In this document: positions 1 through 5,555 of the stretch, in pieces
Numbering within the stretch: position 1 is the first letter of the stretch
Layout of the letters: each line of letters opens with the position of its first letter
Origin: Hodarchaeum sp048939265
Lineage (GTDB): Archaea; Asgardarchaeota; Heimdallarchaeia; Hodarchaeales; Hodarchaeaceae
Direction of reading: 5' to 3'
Assembly (NCBI GenBank): GCA_048939265.1
Contig: JBHLPQ010000215.1
Location: 1-6,067 of the forward strand
DNA length: 6,067 bases
Position numbers and translations under genes: made by a program
The notes under the pieces: generated by a model
Told to the model about the DNA's origin: nothing
The model's input: the letters and a program-made list of their open reading frames with translations, nothing else
Database searches by the model: none

Positions 1-159
1 GAAACAATTGAACCAGATTATATTTCGTCTTTGATTATAGATTGTCACCAGATGAATTCTCCAATTGCGAAACATCTTACAAAATTTCTTGAAACAAACC
101 AATTAATTAAGCAAATAAGAACATTTAAAGAAATCTGGGACGAAGTTGAATTTAAATAA
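1..159 (+). CDS. C-terminal end of an unrecognised protein (5' truncated by window)
   Basis: Frame 1 is open from the first base to a TAA stop at 157-159 and encodes 52 residues (it starts ETIEPDYISS and ends EIWDEVEFK). The start lies outside the window. The visible part has no cysteine pairs, membrane segment or catalytic motif that I recognise. It reads as a short beta-like stretch (YISSLIID) followed by charged, probably helical sequence. That it codes is supported by the unbroken frame, the natural AT-rich codon use, and the fact that the next gene, on the opposite strand, ends only 33 bp later in a normal convergent arrangement. No function can be assigned. An open frame of this length could arise by chance, so confidence is moderate. 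Confidence 0.6.
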   Translation, partial: ETIEPDYISSLIIDCHQMNSPIAKHLTKFLETNQLIKQIRTFKEIWDEVEFK

Positions 160-170
160 TCCAAAACTAA

Positions 171-194
171 AGCATCAGTTTCAGTGCTAATGCT
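171..194. terminator. Inverted repeat between convergent genes, possible terminator
   Basis: AGCATCAG at 171-178 pairs with CTAATGCT at 187-194: eight positions with one C/A mismatch and an 8-nt loop. It sits between the stop of the left-hand + strand gene (157-159) and the stop of the - strand PIN gene (193-195), and it overlaps that second stop. Read on the - strand it is followed by the T-rich stretch TTTAGTTTTGG, so it is a better candidate for ending the PIN transcript. This is a weak stem found by eye, and archaeal termination mostly needs only a T-run. Confidence 0.3.
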
Positions 195-1983
195 ACCAGG
201 GTTTTACAAGAACTGGCTGAATTGCTGGATCTTCAAAAATTAATTTTCCTCTTATGATATCTTTTTTATCAGCAGGATGGATTTTAGTTATGGTTCCAGA
301 GGTTATTTTGATCTTCACACTTTCTTCTAAAGCAGGTTTATAGGCTTCATCAAAAACAAGCTTCCAAGTAGAACTATTACCCTCATTCCAAGCAATCACA
401 TGTAATTCATTTCGTTCATGATTCAGAGATATGTCAAGTATATGATAGAAACCTTTAAACTGTTCTGCCAGTCCTTCGGTCTCAGAGGCAGAAATTTGAA
501 TCGGGAGGCTCTTTTTCCAAGCTGCTGGAACTCCTCGTTTTGTTAAATCCTTTCCTTCTTCTTTCAATTTTTCCTTGAAGATCTTTTGTACCTTTAAATC
601 AATTTCCACGAGATCTGGGCGAAGCCTGGTGAGAATGAAAAGTCGTTTAGTGCAAAGGAAAGCCTCCTTCCGAACGCTAAAATTCCTTACAATGAATTTA
701 AGAATTTCAATAGCTAGTTCACGTTGATCATGGGTGTAAAGGTCATTTGCATAGGTGTTCATTGACGATATCATTCCATCTAAAAGATCTGGGAATCGCT
801 TTAGCCGGATGACGGCATCATCGGGTTGATTTGTAGCAATTAATGAAACTGTAAGCCCAAGAAGTTGCGTTGGAGGCATTTCAGTCTCTACGGTGGGAAT
901 GGATTCGAATAAATCCAACGCTTGGCTATATTCTCCTAATAATAAATACAATAGACCTTGAAGAGAAATTAGATTTTCAATGGCTTCTTTTCCGACAGAA
1001 ATGAAATTCATATAAACTCGGCAAGCTTCAGCATGAACCAAGGCTTCTACAATATGATTCCGTGTTAATTTATAGTCTAGAAGCCAGCTATGATGTTCAA
1101 ATAACTCTGATCGTAATAAACGTTCTACAATGACACGTTGTTCGAGATCTTCAATTGAGTAAATTAATTCAGAGCTCTTCGTCAAGATCTCAACGAGAAC
1201 ACGCTCTGCTTCTTGAACATTAAAACTCTCTCGAGTCTCTCTCGCCTTAATCACTAATTGCTGGGCAATAATCAAAGTGTCTCCAGGTTGAACAACTTCA
1301 GCCTCCGTTTGGATGGAAATGACATTTTCCAACATTGGAGCTTCGGTACCAACTTGAGCTGCTGAACGAACAAAACGAGCAGTATCAGTTAAATCATCAA
1401 TTAACATGGCAACATCTATGTACCGTCTGGTTCTTTTTTTATAGCTCCAAGAAGCTCGAAATACTCGCTCAACAGTTTTATCCAAAATTTTACGCATCTC
1501 AGGATCAGACACAGCTGCAGCAAGAATAGAAACGAAAGATCCGCAAGAAAGATGATCAATCCCTTTGAAATTACGGTTCTCCTTAATGATTCGAGCTACC
1601 CCTTCATCATCCGATACTAAAGCAACTTTATTATTATCTTTGAGAGTAAATTTTTTGGCTAGAATCACAACGTCAATATCAGCCGGATCATCTTTTACAC
1701 GAACCATTCGTTCCTGTACCGCATACCTTGCAGTTTGATTCCAAAGGTTTGATCCACGATTCACACGCTCTATTCGTACATATTTGGGGATTAACCTCCG
1801 TAATTCACGAAATTTCCCTGGGATATCAGATTTTGGTAGCTCCTCTGGCACCATTACCTCCATCCCTACAGAGTTGGCAATTTTTTGAAGGTTAGGCAAC
1901 AATGTATCAGAAACACCAGCATTCATCAGCGAAATGAAAAAATTAGTATCAATTACAACGACATCGAAAAGAGTGGTAGTCAT
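193..1983 (-). CDS. PIN-domain nuclease with TPR-like helical middle and beta-rich C-terminus
   Basis: Encodes 596 residues. The N-terminus (about 6-155) looks like a PIN domain, the Mg/Mn-dependent RNase fold. A first acidic position sits after a hydrophobic strand (VVVIDTNFF, D12 with N14). A central acidic cluster is DDPADIDVVILA (D98, D99, D102, D104). A final strand ends in acids (VALVSDDEGV, D125 and D126). A basic stretch, YKKRTRR (181-187), could contact RNA. Residues about 285-460 are helical, with TPR-like repeats near 341-363 (LLLGEYSQALDLFESIP), 374-398 and 408-435. The last ~90 residues (510-596) are strand-rich and unassigned. The start is ATG at 1983, with a GAGGAGT ribosome-binding site 8 nt upstream. 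There are no signal peptide or membrane segments, so it should be cytosolic. PIN proteins of toxin-antitoxin pairs are usually only about 130-150 residues and have a small partner gene. This one is far longer and has none, so a role in RNA processing or decay is more likely. The substrate is unknown. Confidence 0.85.
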   Translation of the reverse strand: MTTTLFDVVVIDTNFFISLMNAGVSDTLLPNLQKIANSVGMEVMVPEELPKSDIPGKFRELRRLIPKYVRIERVNRGSNLWNQTARYAVQERMVRVKDDPADIDVVILAKKFTLKDNNKVALVSDDEGVARIIKENRNFKGIDHLSCGSFVSILAAAVSDPEMRKILDKTVERVFRASWSYKKRTRRYIDVAMLIDDLTDTARFVRSAAQVGTEAPMLENVISIQTEAEVVQPGDTLIIAQQLVIKARETRESFNVQEAERVLVEILTKSSELIYSIEDLEQRVIVERLLRSELFEHHSWLLDYKLTRNHIVEALVHAEACRVYMNFISVGKEAIENLISLQGLLYLLLGEYSQALDLFESIPTVETEMPPTQLLGLTVSLIATNQPDDAVIRLKRFPDLLDGMISSMNTYANDLYTHDQRELAIEILKFIVRNFSVRKEAFLCTKRLFILTRLRPDLVEIDLKVQKIFKEKLKEEGKDLTKRGVPAAWKKSLPIQISASETEGLAEQFKGFYHILDISLNHERNELHVIAWNEGNSSTWKLVFDEAYKPALEESVKIKITSGTITKIHPADKKDIIRGKLIFEDPAIQPVLVKPW

Positions 1984-1991
1984 CGATTGTT

Positions 1992-1998
1992 ACTCCTC
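1992..1998 (-). promoter_or_regulatory. Ribosome-binding site of the PIN-domain gene
   Basis: On the - strand GAGGAGT lies 8 nt before the ATG at 1983. This strong Shine-Dalgarno match fixes the start codon. Confidence 0.7.
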
Positions 1999-2029
1999 AC
2001 TAAAAGGTTTTTATTTAGAATAACGCCTC

Positions 2030-2039
2030 GTATAATCAA
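2030..2039 (-). promoter_or_regulatory. Possible TATA box of the PIN-domain gene
   Basis: The - strand reads TTGATTATAC here, centred about 25 bp before a start point near 2008. That would give a leader of roughly 25 nt containing the GAGGAGT site. An alternative AT-rich element, CTAAATAAAA (2009-2018), is too close to the ribosome site to leave it in the transcript. Read-through from the tRNA gene just upstream is the other possibility. Confidence 0.3.
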
Positions 2040-2041
2040 GT

Positions 2042-2050
2042 AGAAGAAAA
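2042..2050 (-). terminator. Oligo-T terminator of the tRNA gene
   Basis: Two bases after the discriminator base of the tRNA, the - strand reads TTTTCTTCT. A T-run directly after a tRNA is the usual archaeal termination signal. Confidence 0.45.
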
Positions 2051-2051
2051 T

Positions 2052-2153
2052 AGCGGAGGGCGTGATTCGAACACGCGTAATACGGCTTTGCAGGCCGCTC
2101 CTTAGCCAATGGGGCTGATAAACCCGAAGTTATAGCCACTTTGGTACCTCCGC
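2052..2153 (-). tRNA. tRNA-Cys (GCA) with a 30-nt insertion in the D-arm
   Basis: On the - strand the gene reads: acceptor stem GCGGAGG/CCTCCGC (7 bp), TA at positions 8-9, a D-arm, an anticodon stem GCGGC/GCCGT with loop CTGCAAA (anticodon GCA, at 2089-2091), a 5-nt variable region, and a T-arm GCGTG/CACGC with loop TTCGAAT. The base after the acceptor stem is U, the discriminator U73 that marks cysteine tRNAs. CCA is not encoded. The gene is 102 nt long, too long for a tRNA with a 5-nt variable region. The excess is in the D-arm, where TGGCTA occurs twice, 30 nt apart. Removing one repeat unit leaves 72 nt with a D-arm CCA-AAGTGGCTA-AGG, the same loop length and GG as in E. coli tRNA-Cys. 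In that mature form the third D-stem pair is an A-A mismatch. The identity is solid; processing is inferred. Confidence 0.9.
2103..2132 (-). other. Intron-like 30-nt insertion in the tRNA-Cys D-arm
   Basis: The exact ends are ambiguous by 6 nt (2103-2132 through 2109-2138) because TGGCTA flanks the insertion as a direct repeat. The insertion folds into a hairpin: GGCT pairs with AGCC, then ATAAC pairs with GTTTAT with one bulged T, closed by a C(UUCG)G-type loop. Outside it, CCAA can pair with TTGG across a 3x3 internal loop. Archaeal tRNA introns at non-anticodon sites are well known and are cut at bulge-helix-bulge motifs. I tested all seven cut registers that give the 30-nt product and found no proper 4-bp central helix with 3-nt bulges, so splicing by the standard rule is not shown. 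Confidence 0.55.
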
Positions 2154-2174
2154 AAATAATTATGTGAATATTCG

Positions 2175-2185
2175 GATTATTTCAC
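2175..2185 (-). promoter_or_regulatory. Possible TATA box for tRNA-Cys
   Basis: The - strand reads GTGAAATAATC, centred about 27 bp upstream of the first tRNA base. This is the right distance for an archaeal TATA element, though the match is imperfect. Confidence 0.3.
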
Positions 2186-2401
2186 TTTAGTACCAATCAA
2201 TTCGTCCCTTTTAACTGGATAATATAAACCTTGTTATAACTTACCTATGATTTATTTGAATTTCCGTCTGCAACAAGTAGATAACAATACTTACATGAAA
2301 ATTGTATTTCGTAGTATATTCAAAATAGATATCCAATTTTAAAAGCAATGCAATCCAAATAAAACGGGTACACACTCATAAAATAGATTTATCATATTTA
2401 A

Positions 2402-2414
2402 TTTTTTATAAAAG
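2402..2414 (+). promoter_or_regulatory. TATA box of the gelsolin-like gene
   Basis: TTTTTTATAAAAG is a good archaeal TATA element. Transcription would begin about 25 bp downstream, near 2433-2436, giving a leader of about 50 nt that contains the GAGG ribosome-binding site at 2477-2480. Confidence 0.5.
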
Positions 2415-2487
2415 GGTCGCTTACAATGAACTTTTAATACAAAACATTAAAGAGAAAGAAAGTTATCCACCAATTAGAGGCATTCCA

Positions 2488-3330
2488 ATGAGTGAACAAA
2501 AAGTCCACGCCTTCATTCCATCAATGGATGGCGAATACATCCCAATCAAATTCACCTCTCCTGAAAAGGATTTAAAGAAAACGGAGGTTGTAATTTTTCT
2601 AGATGAAGAATCGCGCCAGATTTTCATCTGGACTGGGGCAGAATCTTCCGTTAGGAAACGATTTATCTCAAGTCAAATTGCTCGTCAAATGAGACTTGAA
2701 AGAGGGATGACGCATAGAATATCCACCGAAGATCAAGGAAATGAAACAGCTAAATTTTGGGATTTTATGGGGGAGCTCGGCGGTAAAGAAATAACTGCTA
2801 GTTCCCTTTTGGAAGTTTCACCTCCTACAATTTCTACTGATTTTCCCGAACCTCAACCTAAAGAAATAGTTACTCATCCAGCGACTTTAAAGAAGGTTGA
2901 TAAAGTAAGGACAACAACTCCGAAAAAAGCACCTACTCCTAAGCCAAAACCTCCTGAACCTGATGTGAAAACACCTCCAGTACCTCTTTTACAAGAAGAA
3001 TATGCAGTAGAATACTTCTGTGAGGAGGTAAACTATGCAGTAACTGAAACCAAAGCAAGCTTGTTACTTGAGGCTGTTGAAAAAGAAAGAATTCTTACCA
3101 TTCTTCATATATCCACGGCATCTACAGAAGGTAGGATAGCTCTTTATTCTGTTCCAAATAAAGGGAAGACGGTTTCTTGTAAGTCAAAGAAACCTATTTT
3201 TGTTATCTACTTACAAGAAGGTTCGCCAATCTTTGAATTAGATGATTTGTATATTCCTATCCCTTCAGGTAATTCGATATATTTCACATGTCCAGCTAAT
3301 ACCTTCATTAGCATTAATTTAGAATCTTAG
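2488..3330 (+). CDS. Gelsolin-like domain protein with proline-rich linker and beta-rich C-terminus
   Basis: Encodes 280 residues. Residues about 1-100 match a gelsolin/severin domain: a central strand followed by VVIFLDEESRQIFIWTGAES (35-53), with the family's W-x-G after the IFIW strand. Next come a long basic helix rich in R and K (54-72), then the loop EDQGNETAKFWDFMG (81-95), which fits the gelsolin G-x-E...FW ending. In eukaryotes such domains bind, cap or sever actin, often with Ca2+; Asgard archaea carry homologues acting on their own actins. Residues about 110-168 form a low-complexity Pro/Lys linker (APTPKPKPPEP, TPPVPLL) of the kind that binds profilin or SH3-like partners. Residues about 170-280 are beta-rich and unassigned; they do not look like a second gelsolin repeat. 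There is no signal peptide or membrane segment. The start ATG has GAGG 7 nt upstream and its own TATA box, so it is probably transcribed alone. Actin binding is inferred; a CapG or Sec23/24-type gelsolin fold without actin activity remains possible. Confidence 0.8.
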   Translation: MSEQKVHAFIPSMDGEYIPIKFTSPEKDLKKTEVVIFLDEESRQIFIWTGAESSVRKRFISSQIARQMRLERGMTHRISTEDQGNETAKFWDFMGELGGKEITASSLLEVSPPTISTDFPEPQPKEIVTHPATLKKVDKVRTTTPKKAPTPKPKPPEPDVKTPPVPLLQEEYAVEYFCEEVNYAVTETKASLLLEAVEKERILTILHISTASTEGRIALYSVPNKGKTVSCKSKKPIFVIYLQEGSPIFELDDLYIPIPSGNSIYFTCPANTFISINLES

Positions 3331-3378
3331 TACCAATATAGGTTATCACAGGAATCTTAACTACAATTGTTATATTGA

Positions 3379-3388
3379 TATACATAAA
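3379..3388 (+). promoter_or_regulatory. Possible TATA box ahead of the small frame and HMG-CoA reductase
   Basis: TATACATAAA lies in the 196-bp gap after the gelsolin-like gene. A start point about 25 bp downstream (near 3408) would fall just before the AAAGGAGGAGG site, so the small frame at 3434 would be the first thing translated. Confidence 0.35.
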
Positions 3389-3417
3389 TTTAAGAAACAA
3401 ATTGAGTTCTAACCAAA

Positions 3418-3425
3418 GGAGGAGG
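3418..3425 (+). promoter_or_regulatory. Very strong ribosome-binding site ahead of a 20-codon frame
   Basis: GGAGGAGG, inside AAAGGAGGAGG, lies 8 nt before the TTG at 3434. It is the longest Shine-Dalgarno match I see in the window, yet it lies about 100 nt upstream of the reductase ATG and so cannot serve that start directly. Confidence 0.6.
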
Positions 3426-3433
3426 AAGATTAT

Positions 3434-3496
3434 TTGAAGATATTAGCTGAAAGGAATTTTAAGTACTACCTTAACAGTGAGCTAAAACATACATAA
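3434..3496 (+). CDS. Putative 20-residue leader peptide or disrupted N-terminal extension upstream of HMG-CoA reductase
   Basis: TTG at 3434 opens a 20-codon frame (KILAERNFKYYLNSELKHT after the start) ending at TAA 3494-3496. It has a near-ideal GGAGGAGG ribosome site 8 nt upstream. It is in the same frame as the HMG-CoA reductase ATG at 3527, with only this one TAA between the two starts. Possible readings: a translated leader controlling the reductase, a separate small protein, or a former N-terminal extension cut off by a stop mutation or sequencing error. The reductase is already full length from 3527 and the 31 extra codons match nothing I recognise in class II enzymes, so an extension is not required. 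The peptide has no run of a single amino acid that would suggest classic attenuation. Confidence 0.4.
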   Translation: MKILAERNFKYYLNSELKHT

Positions 3497-3526
3497 TATC
3501 AAAATAAGTGCTTAGGATGCTTTAGT

Positions 3527-4843
3527 ATGAGTGATGAAAAGAAAATCAATTCGCGAATCGCAGGTTTCTTCAAAAAAAGCCCTGAAGACCGACAAAAGAT
3601 CATCCAGAAGCTTTGTAACCTCAATCAAGAAGATACGGATTATTTAAAAGAATCTACTAGTATATTAGACAAAGCTGGTCAGGGGCATTATATTGAGAAT
3701 GTTGTCGGAGTCATGCAAATCCCTTTAGGTATTGCTACAAATTTCACTATTAACGGAACCGATTACCTAATACCAATGGCAGTAGAAGAGGCATCAGTGG
3801 TCGCTGCAGCATCAAATTCAGCAAAAATAGCTCGTGTTGGAGGTGGGTTTTTCACCAGTACAACCTCTCCTATTATGATCGGTCAAATTCAGATGATTAA
3901 CATCCCAGATCCTCACAATGCTCGTGAAACAATTCTAGAACATGAACAAGAAATTGTCGAGCTGGCAAATAAACAAGATCCTGTTTTAGTAAAATTCGGA
4001 GGAGGATGCCGTGGAATTGATGTTAAAGTGTTATCTAACACTTTAAAAGGATTTATGGTTATTACCGAACTTCTAGTGGATGTTCGTGATGCAATGGGAG
4101 CGAATGCTGTTAATACCATGAACGAAGCCGTTGCTCCATTCTTAGAATCTTTAATTGGTGGTCAAGCACTTTTAAGAATTATTTCGAATTTAGCTGATCG
4201 TCGTTTGGTAAGAGCAAGAGCAGTTTTCAAGGCAGCAGAGCTAGAAACTCCAGATATGAAAGGAGAAGAGGTAGTTGAAGGTATTCTTAATGCATATGCG
4301 TTTGCAGAAGCGGATCCCTATCGGTGTAGCACCCACAATAAAGGTATTATGAATGGTATTGATGCAGTTGCTGTCGCCACAGCACAGGATTGGAGAGCAA
4401 TAGAAGCAGGCGCTCATACATATGCAGCAGTCAAAACTCCAAGAAAGTATTCTTCATTAACAACATGGGAGAAAAATAAAAATGGAGATCTTGTCGGTAC
4501 AATCGAACTTCCCCTTGCGGTCGGTTTAATTGGGGGGGTTGCTCGTATCCATCCTCTAGCTCAGATCTCTTTCAAAATACTGGGATTAAAAGTACCAGGA
4601 GGAGCTCTCAAGCTCGCAGAAATTATGGCCTCTGTTGGATTAGCGCAGAATTTTGGCGCTCTTCGTGCCTTAGCTACCGTGGGTATTCAAGCAGGACATA
4701 TGAAACTTCATGCTCGAAATTTAGCAGCTTCTATGGGAGCTAAAGGGACAGAAATCGATGATATCGTCCAGAGATTAAGTGAACGGAAGTTAAAAGTCAC
4801 TTTTGACAGTGTGAAAGAAATTTTCGATGAGATCCGATCTTAG
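3527..4843 (+). CDS. mvaA: Class II hydroxymethylglutaryl-CoA reductase (MvaA type)
   Basis: Encodes 438 residues, close to the ~430 of the Pseudomonas mevalonii enzyme, to which it aligns end to end from memory. The enzyme interconverts HMG-CoA and mevalonate plus CoA using NAD(P)H; in archaea the reductive direction feeds isoprenoid lipid synthesis. The catalytic residues are all visible: Glu88 in VEEASVVAAA, Lys272 in HNKGIMNG, Asp288 in AQDWRAIEAG and His395 in LHARNLA. The cofactor region DVRDAMGAN (185-193) is intact. Asp151 in LANKQD corresponds to the Asp146 that favours NADH in P. mevalonii, so NADH use is likely. The small C-terminal flap domain (about 400-438) is present. The ATG has a modest AGGA site 9 nt upstream (3514-3517); a stronger site upstream serves the 20-codon frame instead. 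It is soluble, lacking the membrane anchor of eukaryotic class I enzymes. Class II is the bacterial-type form, so this gene may have been acquired by transfer. It is annotated 'degradative' by family habit only. Confidence 0.96.
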   Translation: MSDEKKINSRIAGFFKKSPEDRQKIIQKLCNLNQEDTDYLKESTSILDKAGQGHYIENVVGVMQIPLGIATNFTINGTDYLIPMAVEEASVVAAASNSAKIARVGGGFFTSTTSPIMIGQIQMINIPDPHNARETILEHEQEIVELANKQDPVLVKFGGGCRGIDVKVLSNTLKGFMVITELLVDVRDAMGANAVNTMNEAVAPFLESLIGGQALLRIISNLADRRLVRARAVFKAAELETPDMKGEEVVEGILNAYAFAEADPYRCSTHNKGIMNGIDAVAVATAQDWRAIEAGAHTYAAVKTPRKYSSLTTWEKNKNGDLVGTIELPLAVGLIGGVARIHPLAQISFKILGLKVPGGALKLAEIMASVGLAQNFGALRALATVGIQAGHMKLHARNLAASMGAKGTEIDDIVQRLSERKLKVTFDSVKEIFDEIRS

Positions 4844-4859
4844 AAAGTTTTGTATTTAG
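4844..4859 (+). terminator. T-rich gap after HMG-CoA reductase, possible terminator
   Basis: The 16 bp between the two convergent stops read AAAGTTTTGTATTTAG. Short T-runs (TTTT, TTT) are enough to end transcription in many archaea. There is no hairpin, and the run is short. Confidence 0.3.
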
Positions 4860-5555
4860 TCAATCCCCATTTAGAAGGTCGAGATTATCTATATATTCTA
4901 GTCCATCGTCAATATTCTCATTTTCATTCCAAGAATTTCTTCCCATCAACCTCTTTCTACAAGTGGGACTTAAAAGGTTCAATTTCATCAAAAGGTTCAC
5001 CAATATTCTACCAGTGGCTCCCCAAATTATCTCTCCATGATAATCAAAGAAAGGTACTTTAAAAGTTAAGTTTTCCCTATAGTTCATTTCTTTGATGTAA
5101 AATCGTTTGGGAATCGTCAAATCGGAAAGGGGGACTTCCAAAACATAATCAATTTCAGAAGTGAGGACATTCACACCATCAACCTCCTTAATGTCTTCGA
5201 TATATCCAATAACAGGGGTAACAACATATTTGCTTATTGTTAGAAGATCATCAAGCAACCCAATGATGTTTATTCTTTGAATTCCCAATTCTTCATCTAT
5301 TTCACGCAAAGCCGTGGAAACTATATCTGTGTCTTGATCAAATTCATATCTTCCTCCTGGAAAAGATATTTCTTTTTTATGGTGACGAACATTTTCAGTT
5401 CGACGTGTGAAAATTAAGCTCCAACTCTCCTCCCGCAAGACGAAAGGAATTAACACTCCTGCTTGTTGAAAACCCTTTGGAAGGTCAATGATTAAGCGAG
5501 AATCACTTTGAAGGACTGAACGTAATTCTTCTAAACATATTGGTGGATTTGGCAA
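4860..5555 (-). CDS. Nudix hydrolase, CoA diphosphatase (NudL/NUDT7-like)
   Basis: Encodes 231 residues. A Nudix box is clear: FPGG (65-68) then ALREIDEELGI (82-92), with R84, E85, E88 and E89 as the metal-binding set. Just before it, TRRTENVRHHKKEISFPGG (50-68) fits the CoA-Nudix signature (T-x-R-[SA]-x3-R-x3-G-x3-FPGG) except Thr for Ser/Ala and Lys for Gly. IIWGATGRILVNLL (176-189) is the usual late motif of this subfamily. Such enzymes split CoA, acyl-CoA or oxidised CoA into 3',5'-ADP and phosphopantetheine. The stretch between G68 and R84 is 15 residues, longer than the 13 of a MutT-type box. A polar, acidic tail of ~30 residues follows the domain. The start is TTG at 5555: an in-frame TGA lies three codons upstream, and no ATG or GTG occurs before residue 34. 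No good ribosome site is seen. The gene converges on the HMG-CoA reductase with a 16-bp gap. The substrate is inferred from motifs. Confidence 0.88.
   Translation of the reverse strand: MPNPPICLEELRSVLQSDSRLIIDLPKGFQQAGVLIPFVLREESWSLIFTRRTENVRHHKKEISFPGGRYEFDQDTDIVSTALREIDEELGIQRINIIGLLDDLLTISKYVVTPVIGYIEDIKEVDGVNVLTSEIDYVLEVPLSDLTIPKRFYIKEMNYRENLTFKVPFFDYHGEIIWGATGRILVNLLMKLNLLSPTCRKRLMGRNSWNENENIDDGLEYIDNLDLLNGD

Larger units (their letters stand above)
2154..2487. other. Non-coding region between the divergent tRNA-Cys and gelsolin-like genes
   Basis: This 334-bp AT-rich stretch holds the presumed tRNA promoter at its left end and the gelsolin-gene promoter and ribosome-binding site at its right end. 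In between I see only short, unconvincing items: a GTTATAAC palindrome (2233-2240), and a 15-codon ATG frame starting near 2295 with no ribosome-binding site. No RNA gene, tandem repeat or attachment site is evident. Confidence 0.6.

Noticed and set aside
1335..1529. A 64-codon + strand reading frame
   Set aside because: It lies wholly inside and antisense to the PIN-domain gene, has a low-complexity Gln/Leu-rich translation and no ribosome site. It is a shadow frame.
193..1983. The PIN gene as the toxin of a toxin-antitoxin pair
   Set aside because: The protein is about four times the usual VapC length, and neither side holds a small antitoxin gene; its upstream neighbour is a tRNA.
2295..2342. 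A 15-codon ATG frame between the tRNA and the gelsolin-like gene
   Set aside because: It has no ribosome site or promoter placement and is of a length expected by chance in AT-rich DNA.
2187..3338. TTAGTACCAAT occurs at 2187-2197 and 3328-3338, flanking the gelsolin-like gene like insertion-site repeats
   Set aside because: Several exact 11-mer pairs are expected by chance in 6 kb of AT-rich DNA. The gene carries its own promoter, and there is no transposase or terminal inverted repeat.
3335..3377. Inverted repeat CAATATA ... TATATTG upstream of the reductase
   Set aside because: Seven A/T-rich pairs across a gap of nearly 30 nt is weak and easily random. It adds nothing beyond the TATA-like sequence it overlaps.
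3913..4119. A 68-codon - strand reading frame
   Set aside because: It lies inside the HMG-CoA reductase gene, over conserved catalytic-core sequence, and gives a Ser/Thr-rich translation with no family resemblance.
4850..5062. A 70-codon + strand reading frame
   Set aside because: It is antisense to the C-terminal coding part of the Nudix gene and starts 7 bp after the reductase stop without a ribosome site.
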